From NCBI GenBank assembly GCA_038321615.1, contig JBBQFC010000009.1:1-64000 (forward strand): a stretch of 64,000 nt of DNA, given 5' to 3'. Within the stretch, counting starts at the first letter, position 1. Each line of letters starts with the position of its first letter. The notes below the pieces were generated by a model. It saw nothing but the letters and a program-made list of their open reading frames with translations. It had not been told where the DNA came from and searched no databases. This document shows positions 33,835 to 41,609 of the stretch, in pieces. Both the position numbers and the translations under genes were made by a program. The DNA is from JBBQFC01 sp038321615 (GTDB taxonomy: Bacteria > Bacteroidota > Bacteroidia > Flavobacteriales_D > Cryomorphaceae).

Positions 33835-35625
33835 TTAATACGGATACTTCCCTTCTTCGATCATCGTTTGTGCCACCTGCTGACGCTGGACTTTAACGTT
33901 TATGTCATCGTATTTGGTAAAGCGCTTCAAGCCCATAAGCATCATGCGCTTTTCGTCGCCTTCTACAAAGGAATTGATGGCGTCTTTTCCTGCTTTGTTA
34001 ATACGGTCGGCGGTATCGTAAAGCCACGTTTTGGTCATGGCAATTTGATCTTTGGCGGCGGCTTCTCCGTGAAGTTCAGCGATCTTCATGGTGCGGAGCA
34101 AAGCCGATTCGGATGCATACGTCCAAATGGCCATATCGGCAATATTCATCAAGATTTCTTGCTCCTTCGAGAGGGTTTGCATCAGCTTTTGGGCCGCACT
34201 TCCCGCTACCATTAAGACTGTTTTCTTGAAATTGCGCACCAGATTTTGCTCAGCGGCAAAGGGTCCATTGTCATCCACAGATTCGGGAATGGACATTAAT
34301 TCACCAGCTACTTTCATGGCCGGACCCATGAGGTCGAGTTCCCCTTTCATTGCTTTTTTGAGCAGCATATCTACTGTAAGCATTCGGTTTATCTCGTTGG
34401 TGCCTTCAAAAATACGGTTGATACGAGCATCGCGGTAGGCGCGCTCTACGCGAGTTTCAGCTGAGTAGCCCATTCCTCCGTATATCTGCACTGATTCGTC
34501 AACCACGTAGTCGAGTCCTTCCGAGCCGAATACCTTCATCATAGCACATTCGGCGGCGTACTCTTCGATACCTTTTAAATAGGCTTCAGTCTTATCCAAA
34601 CCTTCGCCTTCAAGGCTCATTATGGCATCTTGAATGTTTTGGGCTATGCGGTAACAGGCTGATTCGAGCACGTAGGCGCGAATACCCATTTCTGCTATCT
34701 TAAACCGAATGGCTCCGTATTTCGAAATCGGTCGGCCAAATTGTTGACGCTCATTGGCATATCGAATGGCATGACCCAAACAGTCTTTCATTCCACCCAA
34801 AACGCCTGCCGCTAATTTGATGCGCCCAATATTCAGGATATTCAAGGCAATTTTAAAGCCCATTCCGCGCTCGTTGAGCAAGTTTTCTAACGGCACCGCG
34901 CAATCGTTAAAGAACACCTGGCGGGTTGAACTCCCTTTAATGCCCATTTTCTTCTCTTCCGCATTGAGCTGGATACCCGGAGTACCTTTTTCAACGATGA
35001 AGGCGCTCAGGTTTTTATCGTCATCGACTTTCGCAAAAACGATGAAAACATCTGCAAAACCCGAATTGGTGATCCACATCTTTTGGCCGTTGATGATATA
35101 ATTTTTACCGTCAGCACTAAGCGTGGCTTTTGATTTACCCGAGTTGGCATCTGAACCAGAACCTGGCTCTGTAAGGCAATAACAGGCTTTCCATTCGCCT
35201 GTAGCGAGTTTTGGAATATACTTTTGTTTTTGGGCATCATTGCCATAATAGAGTATCGGTAAGGTGCCGATGCCGGTGTGTGCTCCATAGGCTACCGAAA
35301 AGGCATGTCCGCCACCAAGTGCTTCTGCTGCAAGCATACTCGATTTGAAATCAAGACCTAAGCCGCCGAATTCATCTGGAATGGTAACTCCAAGCATACC
35401 GAGTTCGCCGGCTTTGTGGAGCGCATTTTCCATGAAGCCTGCTTCCAAGCTATCCATCCGATCGAGGTTGGGCATGATTTCGGCTTCGAGAAAGTCGATA
35501 CAAGTTTGAGCTATCATTTTATGTTCTTCACTCCACTCTTCAGGGATGAAGATTTCGAAAGGTTCGGTATCTCGGATTAAGAATTCGCCTCCGCGGATGG
35601 CTTTTTTTGTTTTTACGTCAGACAT
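33835..35625 (-). CDS. fadE: Acyl-CoA dehydrogenase, long form
   Basis: A 596-residue flavoprotein, matching the ~600-residue FadE/YusJ branch with an extra C-terminal domain. It catalyses the first step of fatty-acid beta-oxidation. CYCLTEPGSGSDANSGKSKA is the FAD/substrate signature near residue 150, 'GGMGYSAETRVERAYRDARINRIFEGTNEINR' near residue 395 holds the conserved C-terminal motif with the catalytic-region glutamate. It follows fadA by 19 bases; together with fadN upstream, gene order equals the fadNAE order known from Bacillus subtilis. Confidence 0.94.
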   Translation of the reverse strand: MSDVKTKKAIRGGEFLIRDTEPFEIFIPEEWSEEHKMIAQTCIDFLEAEIMPNLDRMDSLEAGFMENALHKAGELGMLGVTIPDEFGGLGLDFKSSMLAAEALGGGHAFSVAYGAHTGIGTLPILYYGNDAQKQKYIPKLATGEWKACYCLTEPGSGSDANSGKSKATLSADGKNYIINGQKMWITNSGFADVFIVFAKVDDDKNLSAFIVEKGTPGIQLNAEEKKMGIKGSSTRQVFFNDCAVPLENLLNERGMGFKIALNILNIGRIKLAAGVLGGMKDCLGHAIRYANERQQFGRPISKYGAIRFKIAEMGIRAYVLESACYRIAQNIQDAIMSLEGEGLDKTEAYLKGIEEYAAECAMMKVFGSEGLDYVVDESVQIYGGMGYSAETRVERAYRDARINRIFEGTNEINRMLTVDMLLKKAMKGELDLMGPAMKVAGELMSIPESVDDNGPFAAEQNLVRNFKKTVLMVAGSAAQKLMQTLSKEQEILMNIADMAIWTYASESALLRTMKIAELHGEAAAKDQIAMTKTWLYDTADRINKAGKDAINSFVEGDEKRMMLMGLKRFTKYDDINVKVQRQQVAQTMIEEGKYPY

Positions 35626-35644
35626 GGTCTTTATATTTTTTGAT

Positions 35645-36820
35645 TTAGTTCAATAATTCATACACTCCTGCTGCTCCTTGGCCGCTTCCTACGCACATGG
35701 TTACCACGCCGTATTTGTTTTTTCTACGACGCATCTCGTGAAATAGTTGGACGCTCAGTTTGGCTCCTGTGCAGCCCAATGGGTGGCCAAGCGCAATGGC
35801 TCCGCCGTTCACGTTTACCCGATCGGGGTCTATTCCTAATTCTCGAACTACTGCTAACGACTGCGATGCAAAAGCTTCGTTTAGCTCGAAGAGTTCGATA
35901 TCGGAAATTTTTAAATTGGCGCGTTTTAACGCTTTCGGCACAGCGTAAATTGGCCCTACGCCCATGATACGCGGCGCAAGGGCAGCTACGTCGTAACTCA
36001 CCAATCGGGCAATAGGGGTGAGGTTGTGACGCTTCAAGAAATCTTCAGAAACTACCATCACGAAAGCGGCTCCATCAGAAGTCTGGGAAGCATTTCCAGC
36101 AGTAACAGTTCCACGAGCATCGAATACGGGTCGAAGTTTTGCCAAGGCTTCCATCGAAGTATCCCGACGAGGTCCTTCATCCGTATCGACAAGGTAGGTC
36201 CGCTGCTCGCGTTTATCGTTTTTCACGAAAATCTCTTCCACAGCGATTCCGGCTATTTCGTCGGCAAATTTCCCGGCATCTATCGCGGCGACAGCCTTAC
36301 GATTAGAGTCGTAGGCAAAGGCATCTTGGTCTTCGCGCGAGACTTTGTAATCTCTTGCCACAGCTTCGGCAGTTAGCCCCATACCCCAATACCAATCGGG
36401 ATTATCTTTTGCAACTTGGGCATGCGGCACAATGCGCCATCCACCAAAAGGTATGGGCGACATACATTCTACTCCACCGGCAAGGATGCAATCGGCCATA
36501 CCGGCGTGGATTTTTGCGCTCGCAATGGCTATCGTTTCCAATCCGGAAGAGCAATATCGATTCACGGTCATACCGGGAACTTTTTCGGTGTTGAGTCCGA
36601 TAAGTGATATCATCCGAGCTATGTTGAGACCTTGCTCTGCTTCCGGAGTTGCATTACCGACAATCACATCGTCAATTTCATTGACGTCTAAGTCGGGGTG
36701 ATCGACCAAAAGGCGAGTAATTACTGCTGCGCCAAGGTGATCGGGACGTGTAAAACGGAAGAGACCTCGAGGTGCTTTTCCTACTGCAGATCGATATCCG
36801 GAGACTATATATGCGTTCAT
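35645..36820 (-). CDS. fadA: Acetyl-CoA acyltransferase (thiolase)
   Basis: A 391-residue thiolase performing the last beta-oxidation step. The nucleophile is C90 in VNRYCSSGLE; the C-terminal histidine motif is GGAIALGHPLGCTGAKL, and the second cysteine is in MCVGSGQGAAGVYELL. Start is the ATG at 36818-36820. Unusually, its 5' leader is occupied by the 35-bp repeat array, which begins ten bases upstream of the start codon, and fadN is separated from it by about 1.06 kb of repeat cassette. It may depend on read-through from fadN or on a promoter inside the array. Confidence 0.95.
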   Translation of the reverse strand: MNAYIVSGYRSAVGKAPRGLFRFTRPDHLGAAVITRLLVDHPDLDVNEIDDVIVGNATPEAEQGLNIARMISLIGLNTEKVPGMTVNRYCSSGLETIAIASAKIHAGMADCILAGGVECMSPIPFGGWRIVPHAQVAKDNPDWYWGMGLTAEAVARDYKVSREDQDAFAYDSNRKAVAAIDAGKFADEIAGIAVEEIFVKNDKREQRTYLVDTDEGPRRDTSMEALAKLRPVFDARGTVTAGNASQTSDGAAFVMVVSEDFLKRHNLTPIARLVSYDVAALAPRIMGVGPIYAVPKALKRANLKISDIELFELNEAFASQSLAVVRELGIDPDRVNVNGGAIALGHPLGCTGAKLSVQLFHEMRRRKNKYGVVTMCVGSGQGAAGVYELLN

Positions 36821-36830
36821 TTTTTCTTGG

Positions 36831-37081
36831 TTTTTAGATGAGCTTATTGTGGAGAGGGTTTTTAGTTTTTAGATGAGCTTATTGTGGAGAGGGGTTTTTA
36901 GTTTTTAGATGAGCTTATTCAGGAGAGGGTTTTTAGTTTTTAGATGAGCTTATTGTGGAGAGGGTTTTTAGTTTTTAGATGAGATTAGCGTGGAGAGGGT
37001 TTTTAGTTTTTAGATGAGCTTATTGTGGAGAGGGGTTTTTAGTTTTTAGATGAGCTTATTGTGGAGAGGGTTTTTTAGTTT
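36831..37081. repeat. 35-bp tandem repeat array, fadA-side (seven units)
   Basis: Each unit is two TTTTTAG heptamers followed by a 21-base core that begins ATGAGCTTATT and ends GTGGAGAGGG. Units start at 36831 (first heptamer missing), 36859, 36895, 36930, 36965, 37000 and 37036; a degenerate heptamer tail runs into the four-helix gene. Unit 5 has a core variant (GAGATTAGCG), units 2 and 6 carry an extra G, unit 3 has TTCAGGAG. Copies touch each other with no spacers, so it is not a CRISPR. The array ends inside the stop region of the gene at 37082. Confidence 0.95.
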
Positions 37082-37468
37082 TTAGTTTTTGGAGCGGGGT
37101 GGTTTTGGTTTTATGTTTCGGCGAACAGCGGCTTGAAGGCCATAAATCATCTTGTGCACTTCTGCAATGCTTTCTATCAGCGGTTCAGAGACCTCACGTG
37201 AGATATAATTTAGTTTCTCAGCAATTTCGATCTGGGTTGATAATTCACTGGCTGAGCCGCTTGCAATACTTAGAAAGTAATGGAATTCGCGTTGGCTATT
37301 CCTCCCTGCTCCCTCGGCTATGTTACTCGCTACTGATACTGACGATCTCCTGATTTGGTCAGCTAAGGCAAAACGCTCCGTGATGGGCATAGATTCAATA
37401 GCGCGATATACTTCCACGACCAGATTCACAGCCGACTGCCATACTTTTAAATCACGGTAGTTGTTCAT
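37082..37468 (-). CDS. Four-helix-bundle protein (23S rRNA intervening-sequence family)
   Basis: A 128-residue protein of the TIGR02436/PF05635-type family: NNYRDLKVWQSAVNLVVEVY at the start, 'ADQIRRSSVSVASNIAEGAGR' and 'REFHYFLSIASGSASELSTQIEIA' in the middle are its signatures. The family forms pentameric basic bundles that bind nucleic acid; members are found in 23S rRNA intervening sequences of spirochaetes and Coxiella, as Avd in diversity-generating retroelements, and as scattered genes in Bacteroidota. No reverse transcriptase or variable repeat is near. The stop codon lies within the AACTAAA heptamers of the flanking array, and the start is five bases from the other array. Confidence 0.93.
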   Translation of the reverse strand: MNNYRDLKVWQSAVNLVVEVYRAIESMPITERFALADQIRRSSVSVASNIAEGAGRNSQREFHYFLSIASGSASELSTQIEIAEKLNYISREVSEPLIESIAEVHKMIYGLQAAVRRNIKPKPPRSKN

Positions 37469-37472
37469 TTTG

Positions 37473-37742
37473 TTAGTTTTTAGATGAGCTTATTGTGGAG
37501 AGGGTTTTTTAGTTTTTAGATGAGCTTATTGTGGAGAGGGGTTTTTAGTTTTTAGATGAGCTTATTGTGGAGAGGGTTTTTAGTTTTTAGATGAGCTTAT
37601 TGTGGAGCGGGTTTTTAGTTTTTAGATGAGATTAGCGTGGAGAGGGTTTTTAGTTTTTAGATGAGCGTATTGTGGAGAGGGTTTTTAGTTTTTAGATGAG
37701 CTTATTGTGGAGAGGGTTTTTAGTTTTTAGATGATGTGGGGG
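37473..37742. repeat. 35-bp tandem repeat array, fadN-side (seven units plus tail)
   Basis: Same unit and orientation as the array at 36831. Units start at 37473 (shortened), 37505, 37542, 37577, 37612, 37647 and 37682, with a degenerate eighth from 37717. Unit 5 has the same GAGATTAGCG core variant as unit 5 of the other array, and unit 2 again has the extra G; unit 4 has GAGCGGG and unit 6 GAGCGTATTG. Matching variants at matching ranks suggest the two arrays share a common origin by block duplication. Confidence 0.95.
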
Positions 37743-37789
37743 GTCAACATTTGATTTCTGATTGATGTAACAATGATTCAACGGACTAA

Positions 37790-37872
37790 GAACTAAAAAC
37801 TAAAAACTAACAACTAAAAACTAACAACTAAAAACTAAGAACTAAAAACTAAAAACTAAAAACCCTCTCCAC
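37790..37872. repeat. Inverted copy of the array heptamers and unit end
   Basis: About ten heptamer-like AACTAAA/AACTAAC units (the complement of TTTTTAG) run from 37790 and end in CTAAAAACTAAAAACCCTCT plus CCAC at 37849-37872. That 24-base end is the perfect reverse complement of the unit end plus heptamers at 37707-37730, and so of most units in both arrays. It closes the cassette eight bases before the fadN stop codon. Confidence 0.92.
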
Positions 37873-37879
37873 CGACTGC

Positions 37880-40291
37880 TCAATTCCTCAATATTTTCCC
37901 TTTTTGCACCATGCTCTGGAGCCTTTCCAGCGTTTTTCGCTCTTTACACAGCGATATAAAGGCTTTTCGCTCGAGCTCGAGTAAATAATCTTCGCTCACT
38001 TCGCTGATTTCGGAGAGGTCGCCACCGGCCAATGCAAAGCCGAGTTTTTCACTAATCAATTGATCATGCTCGGAGATATAGTTTCCGGCCATCATACTGT
38101 TGGCGCCGACGTAAACTATACCTAGTGCTTCTTTGCCCAGAACTTTTACGTCCTTTCGTTTCACTGGTTTGGTATAGCCACGGCTGTGCATCAGAAGGGC
38201 GCTTTGCTTGGCGTAAGACAGTTGATCGTCGCGGTTTACAATTACTTCATCAATTCCTTTACGCAGATAGCCAAGCTCGAATGCTTCATAAGCGGAAGTC
38301 GAAACTTTCGCCTGGCCGATAGTCAAAAACCTATTTCGGAAGGTGTTGATTCGAATATCCCCATCGTGCATTTCATCGGCTGCGCGGAGTGCAAACTCTT
38401 TAGTGCCGCCACCACCGGGAATTACTCCCACGCCAAACTCTACCAATCCCATATAAAGCTCGGCATGAGCTACCACCTTATCTACATGGAGGCATAGCTC
38501 ACAGCCACCGCCTAACGCTAGGTTATGAGGCGCGGCCACTACAGGTATGCTCGAGTAGCGCATGCGCATCATGGTATTTTGGAAGGCCTTTACAGCAAAT
38601 TCAAGTTCGTCGAATTCTTGCTCGGCAGCCATCATAAAGATCATGCCCACATTTGCTCCAGCGCTAAAATTATCGCCGCTATTTGAGACTACCAATCCTT
38701 TATATTCGGCTTCTGCCAAATCAAGTGCTTTATTTAAGCCGGCTAAAACTTCGCCGCCGATGGTATTCATTTTGGTGTGGAATTCAATATTGAGAATGCC
38801 ATCGCCCAAATCCTTAATCGTCGTGCCTGAATTTTTCCAAATTACCTTGTCATCGCCTATGGTGTCAAGGAAAATCTGACCTTCGAGAGTTGGAACAACC
38901 TCGTAAGCTTTAGATTTTTGATGGTAAAAGAGTCTTTGGCCTTTTTCAATCTTGTAGAAACTTGAATGGCCTGCGGCCAACATTTCCTTAACCCAATCAT
39001 TCACCTTTACTCCTGCTTTTTCCATATCGGCCACAACCTTGGCTACGCCTATGGCATCCCATTTTTCGAATGGGCCAAGCTTCCAGCCAAAACCCGCACG
39101 GAGAGCGGCATCAATTTTATAGAGTTCGTCGCTGATTTCGGGAATCCGGAAGGAAACGTAGCTAAACAGACCCTGGAAGGATTTGCGGTAAAACTCTCCG
39201 GCTTTATCCTTCCCGCCATACAACATTGGTAACCGCTGAACGAGGTTATCGATTGGCTTGGTCATTTCGAGCGTTGTGAAACTCACCTTTTTCTGTGCTA
39301 CATATTCCATAGTATTTAGGTCGAGCGAAAGAATTTCGGACTCGCCGCTGGCTCCGCGCACTTTCTTGAAAAATCCCTGTCCTGATTTGCTGCCGAGCCA
39401 ATTATTATCGACCATTTTCTGGACGTAATCTGGAATGGCGAATACGGCAGAGCGCTCGTCGTTTGGACAATTATTTCGAACTCCGTTGGCCACTAAAACC
39501 AAGGTATCGAGACCCACTACGTCTGCTGTTCGGAAGGTTGCCGACTTTGCATGTCCAATTACAGGGCCTGTGAGTTTGTCAACTTCTTCGGGCGATAAGC
39601 CCATTTCGCTCACAATGTGAAAGAGCTCCATGATCGAGTAAACGCCTACACGGTTGGCGATGAATGCCGGGGTATCTTTGCATAGAACAGTCTCTTTTCC
39701 GAGAAATCGGGAGCCGTATTGCATTAAGAAATCGATCACGGCTGGATCAGTTTCTGGGCCAGGAATTATTTCGAGCAGGCGCAGATAACGCGGGGGATTG
39801 AAAAAGTGTGTCCCACAGAAATGTTTTTTAAAATCAGCACTCCGGCCATCACTCATCATATGAATGGGGATACCGGAAGTATTTGAAGTAATAAGTGTGC
39901 CCGGCTTGCGGTATTTTTCGACTTTTTCGAAGACCTGTTGCTTTATGTCGAGTCGCTCTACTACCACTTCGATAATCCAGTCAGCATCGGCGATTTTTTC
40001 CATATCATCGTCGAAATTTCCGGTAGAAATGCGCTTGGCGAAAGATGGATGATAAATGGGTGAAGGATTGCTTTTGAGTGCAAATTGCAGCGACTCATTC
40101 ACTATTCGATTGCGCAAAACGAGCGATTGCATGTCGATGCCGCTGTTGGGTTCTTTTTCATTTAATTCGCGGGGCACAATATCAAGGAGCAGCACTTCCA
40201 GACCGACGTTGGCAAAATGGCAAGCAATGCGCGAACCCATAACTCCAGATCCAAGTACGGCTACTTTTTCAATTGTTCTTTTAGTTTTCAT
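37880..40291 (-). CDS. fadN: 3-hydroxyacyl-CoA dehydrogenase / enoyl-CoA hydratase
   Basis: Bifunctional beta-oxidation enzyme. The start is taken at the ATG 40289-40291 (MKTKRTIEKVAVLGSGVMGS), giving 803 residues; the frame is open to 40474 but the extra part overlaps marR and is not family-like. Domain order is dehydrogenase first (VAVLGSGVMGSRIACHF near residue 9, the second 3HCDH part to about 430) then enoyl-CoA hydratase ('VVAAPHNLALGGGCELCLHVD', 'GVGVIPGGGGTKE'), the reverse of E. coli FadB and the order of Bacillus FadN. It starts 16 bases after marR and is followed by the repeat cassette, then fadA. Confidence 0.94.
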   Translation of the reverse strand: MKTKRTIEKVAVLGSGVMGSRIACHFANVGLEVLLLDIVPRELNEKEPNSGIDMQSLVLRNRIVNESLQFALKSNPSPIYHPSFAKRISTGNFDDDMEKIADADWIIEVVVERLDIKQQVFEKVEKYRKPGTLITSNTSGIPIHMMSDGRSADFKKHFCGTHFFNPPRYLRLLEIIPGPETDPAVIDFLMQYGSRFLGKETVLCKDTPAFIANRVGVYSIMELFHIVSEMGLSPEEVDKLTGPVIGHAKSATFRTADVVGLDTLVLVANGVRNNCPNDERSAVFAIPDYVQKMVDNNWLGSKSGQGFFKKVRGASGESEILSLDLNTMEYVAQKKVSFTTLEMTKPIDNLVQRLPMLYGGKDKAGEFYRKSFQGLFSYVSFRIPEISDELYKIDAALRAGFGWKLGPFEKWDAIGVAKVVADMEKAGVKVNDWVKEMLAAGHSSFYKIEKGQRLFYHQKSKAYEVVPTLEGQIFLDTIGDDKVIWKNSGTTIKDLGDGILNIEFHTKMNTIGGEVLAGLNKALDLAEAEYKGLVVSNSGDNFSAGANVGMIFMMAAEQEFDELEFAVKAFQNTMMRMRYSSIPVVAAPHNLALGGGCELCLHVDKVVAHAELYMGLVEFGVGVIPGGGGTKEFALRAADEMHDGDIRINTFRNRFLTIGQAKVSTSAYEAFELGYLRKGIDEVIVNRDDQLSYAKQSALLMHSRGYTKPVKRKDVKVLGKEALGIVYVGANSMMAGNYISEHDQLISEKLGFALAGGDLSEISEVSEDYLLELERKAFISLCKERKTLERLQSMVQKGKILRN

Positions 40292-40307
40292 AAGGGGAGT
40301 GATTGTT

Positions 40308-40757
40308 TTATTTGGGCGCCACTTCGGCGAAAATTGTGGGTGAATTGAGCAGGTGGTTAATCTCTCTTGATACTTCAAAGAATACCTGAAGCTTGGCGGG
40401 TTCGAGATTGTTGCGCAGAAATTCGTTAAAACGAAGTACCACCTCGCGGGAAGTGTCGCGGTATTTTTTACCATCTTCGGTAAGGTGAATTAATACCAAT
40501 CTTCCGTCGCGCTCTTTAGTAGTGCGGCGTATCAGGCCATTTTCTTCCATGCTTTTTAAGGTGCGGGTAAGGCTTCGCGATTCGATACCCATTTTTGGGC
40601 CGAGCTTGGTACTCGGCGTGCCTTCACGATCAATATTGAGCAGGATATAACCTACCGACATGGTGCCACCAAACTTCGCCGCTTCTACATTGTAAAGCCT
40701 TGTAAGCTTGAGCCATAGCCAGCGAATCTGGAAATCGATACTTTCTTCGGGTTTCAT
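40308..40757 (-). CDS. MarR-family transcriptional regulator
   Basis: Starting at the ATG at 40755-40757 (MKPEESIDFQIRWLWLKLTR) gives 149 residues. The winged helix-turn-helix is in 'TPSTKLGPKMGIESRSLTRTLKSMEENGLIRRTTKERDGRLVLIHLTEDG', the standard MarR domain with its wing. A TTG start four codons upstream is possible but less likely. As first gene of the fad operon it probably senses an acyl-CoA or fatty acid and controls its own operon; this is inferred from position only. Confidence 0.9.
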   Translation of the reverse strand: MKPEESIDFQIRWLWLKLTRLYNVEAAKFGGTMSVGYILLNIDREGTPSTKLGPKMGIESRSLTRTLKSMEENGLIRRTTKERDGRLVLIHLTEDGKKYRDTSREVVLRFNEFLRNNLEPAKLQVFFEVSREINHLLNSPTIFAEVAPK

Positions 40758-40937
40758 TTCGAACCACAAGGTAGGTAAAAAAGGTATGCGCGCATACTAT
40801 GTGGCGAGAAAATATTTCAACTTATCAAGAAGGGTACTAACATTTTGAAATCTAAAAAGGGGGTGCGCTCGGCACCCGAATTTTCCTTATCCTAAAAATT
40901 TTGCAACGGAAAGGGCCGTTAGGCATCAGGGAGTTTT

Positions 40938-40945
40938 TACATTTG
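40938..40945 (+). promoter_or_regulatory. -7 promoter element upstream of gmhA
   Basis: TACATTTG matches the Bacteroidota -7 consensus TAnnTTTG and lies 19 bases before the gmhA ATG. A TTTTG at 40909 stands upstream with a spacer of about 24 bases, longer than usual. Confidence 0.5.
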
Positions 40946-40964
40946 ACTTCAAACCAAGCCCTTT

Positions 40965-41537
40965 ATGTCAGAAACTATAAAATCCCATTTCGCAGAAGCG
41001 CACTCCTTATTGGAAAGCATTCTCGCCGACCCTGAATTTTTTAACCGTGTGCGCCAAGCTGGCGATGTTTTGGTCGAATCGTTAAAAGCAGGTGGGAAGA
41101 TCATCTCCTGTGGAAACGGCGGCTCGATGTGCGATGCCATGCATTTTGCCGAAGAGCTTACTGGGCGTTACCGCGATAACCGTCCGGGTATTGCAGCTAT
41201 TGCCATTTCCGACCCTTCGTATTTAAGCTGCGCTGGCAATGATTACGGCTACGACAAGGTTTTTTCGCGCTTTGTAGAAGGGATGGGTCGAAGTGGAGAC
41301 GTATTTCTGGGTATTTCAACTTCGGGCAATTCGGCCAATGTTATTTTGGGTGCGGAAGCAGCTCGCTCGAAAGGCATGAAGGTTATCATTCTCAGTGGTA
41401 AAGACGGCGGAAAACTTGCTCCCTTAGCCGATGTTGAAATCCGAGTGCCCCACTTTGGCTATGCCGATCGAACCCAAGAGATACATATTAAGGTCATTCA
41501 TTCGCTCATCGATCATATTGAGCGTCATCTCTTCTGA
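40965..41537 (+). CDS. gmhA: Sedoheptulose-7-phosphate isomerase
   Basis: A 190-residue SIS-domain enzyme converting sedoheptulose 7-phosphate to D-glycero-D-manno-heptose 7-phosphate, the first step toward LPS heptose. SCGNGGSMCDAMHFAEELTG (about residues 48-67) is the GmhA phosphate and zinc region with its conserved histidine; 'GISTSGNSANVILGAEAARSKGM' is the SIS motif, and EIHIKVIHSLIDHIE carries the C-terminal metal ligand. Together with hldD it supports a heptose-containing core. It stands alone on the plus strand, 72 bases before the YifB gene. Confidence 0.95.
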   Translation: MSETIKSHFAEAHSLLESILADPEFFNRVRQAGDVLVESLKAGGKIISCGNGGSMCDAMHFAEELTGRYRDNRPGIAAIAISDPSYLSCAGNDYGYDKVFSRFVEGMGRSGDVFLGISTSGNSANVILGAEAARSKGMKVIILSGKDGGKLAPLADVEIRVPHFGYADRTQEIHIKVIHSLIDHIERHLF

Positions 41538-41609
41538 TTGCCCGCAGAAACGCGAATGATTCAAATAGTTTCTTTTCTTTGAGCATTAGCCCAAGCTAAA
41601 CTTTTTAGG

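Noticed and set aside
37082..37468. Diversity-generating retroelement accessory gene (Avd)
   Set aside because: The protein family includes Avd, but there is no reverse transcriptase, template repeat or C-type-lectin variable target within the window.
36831..37742. CRISPR array
   Set aside because: Units are about 35 bp and regular, but they touch without unique spacers and no cas gene is present; these are ordinary tandem repeats.
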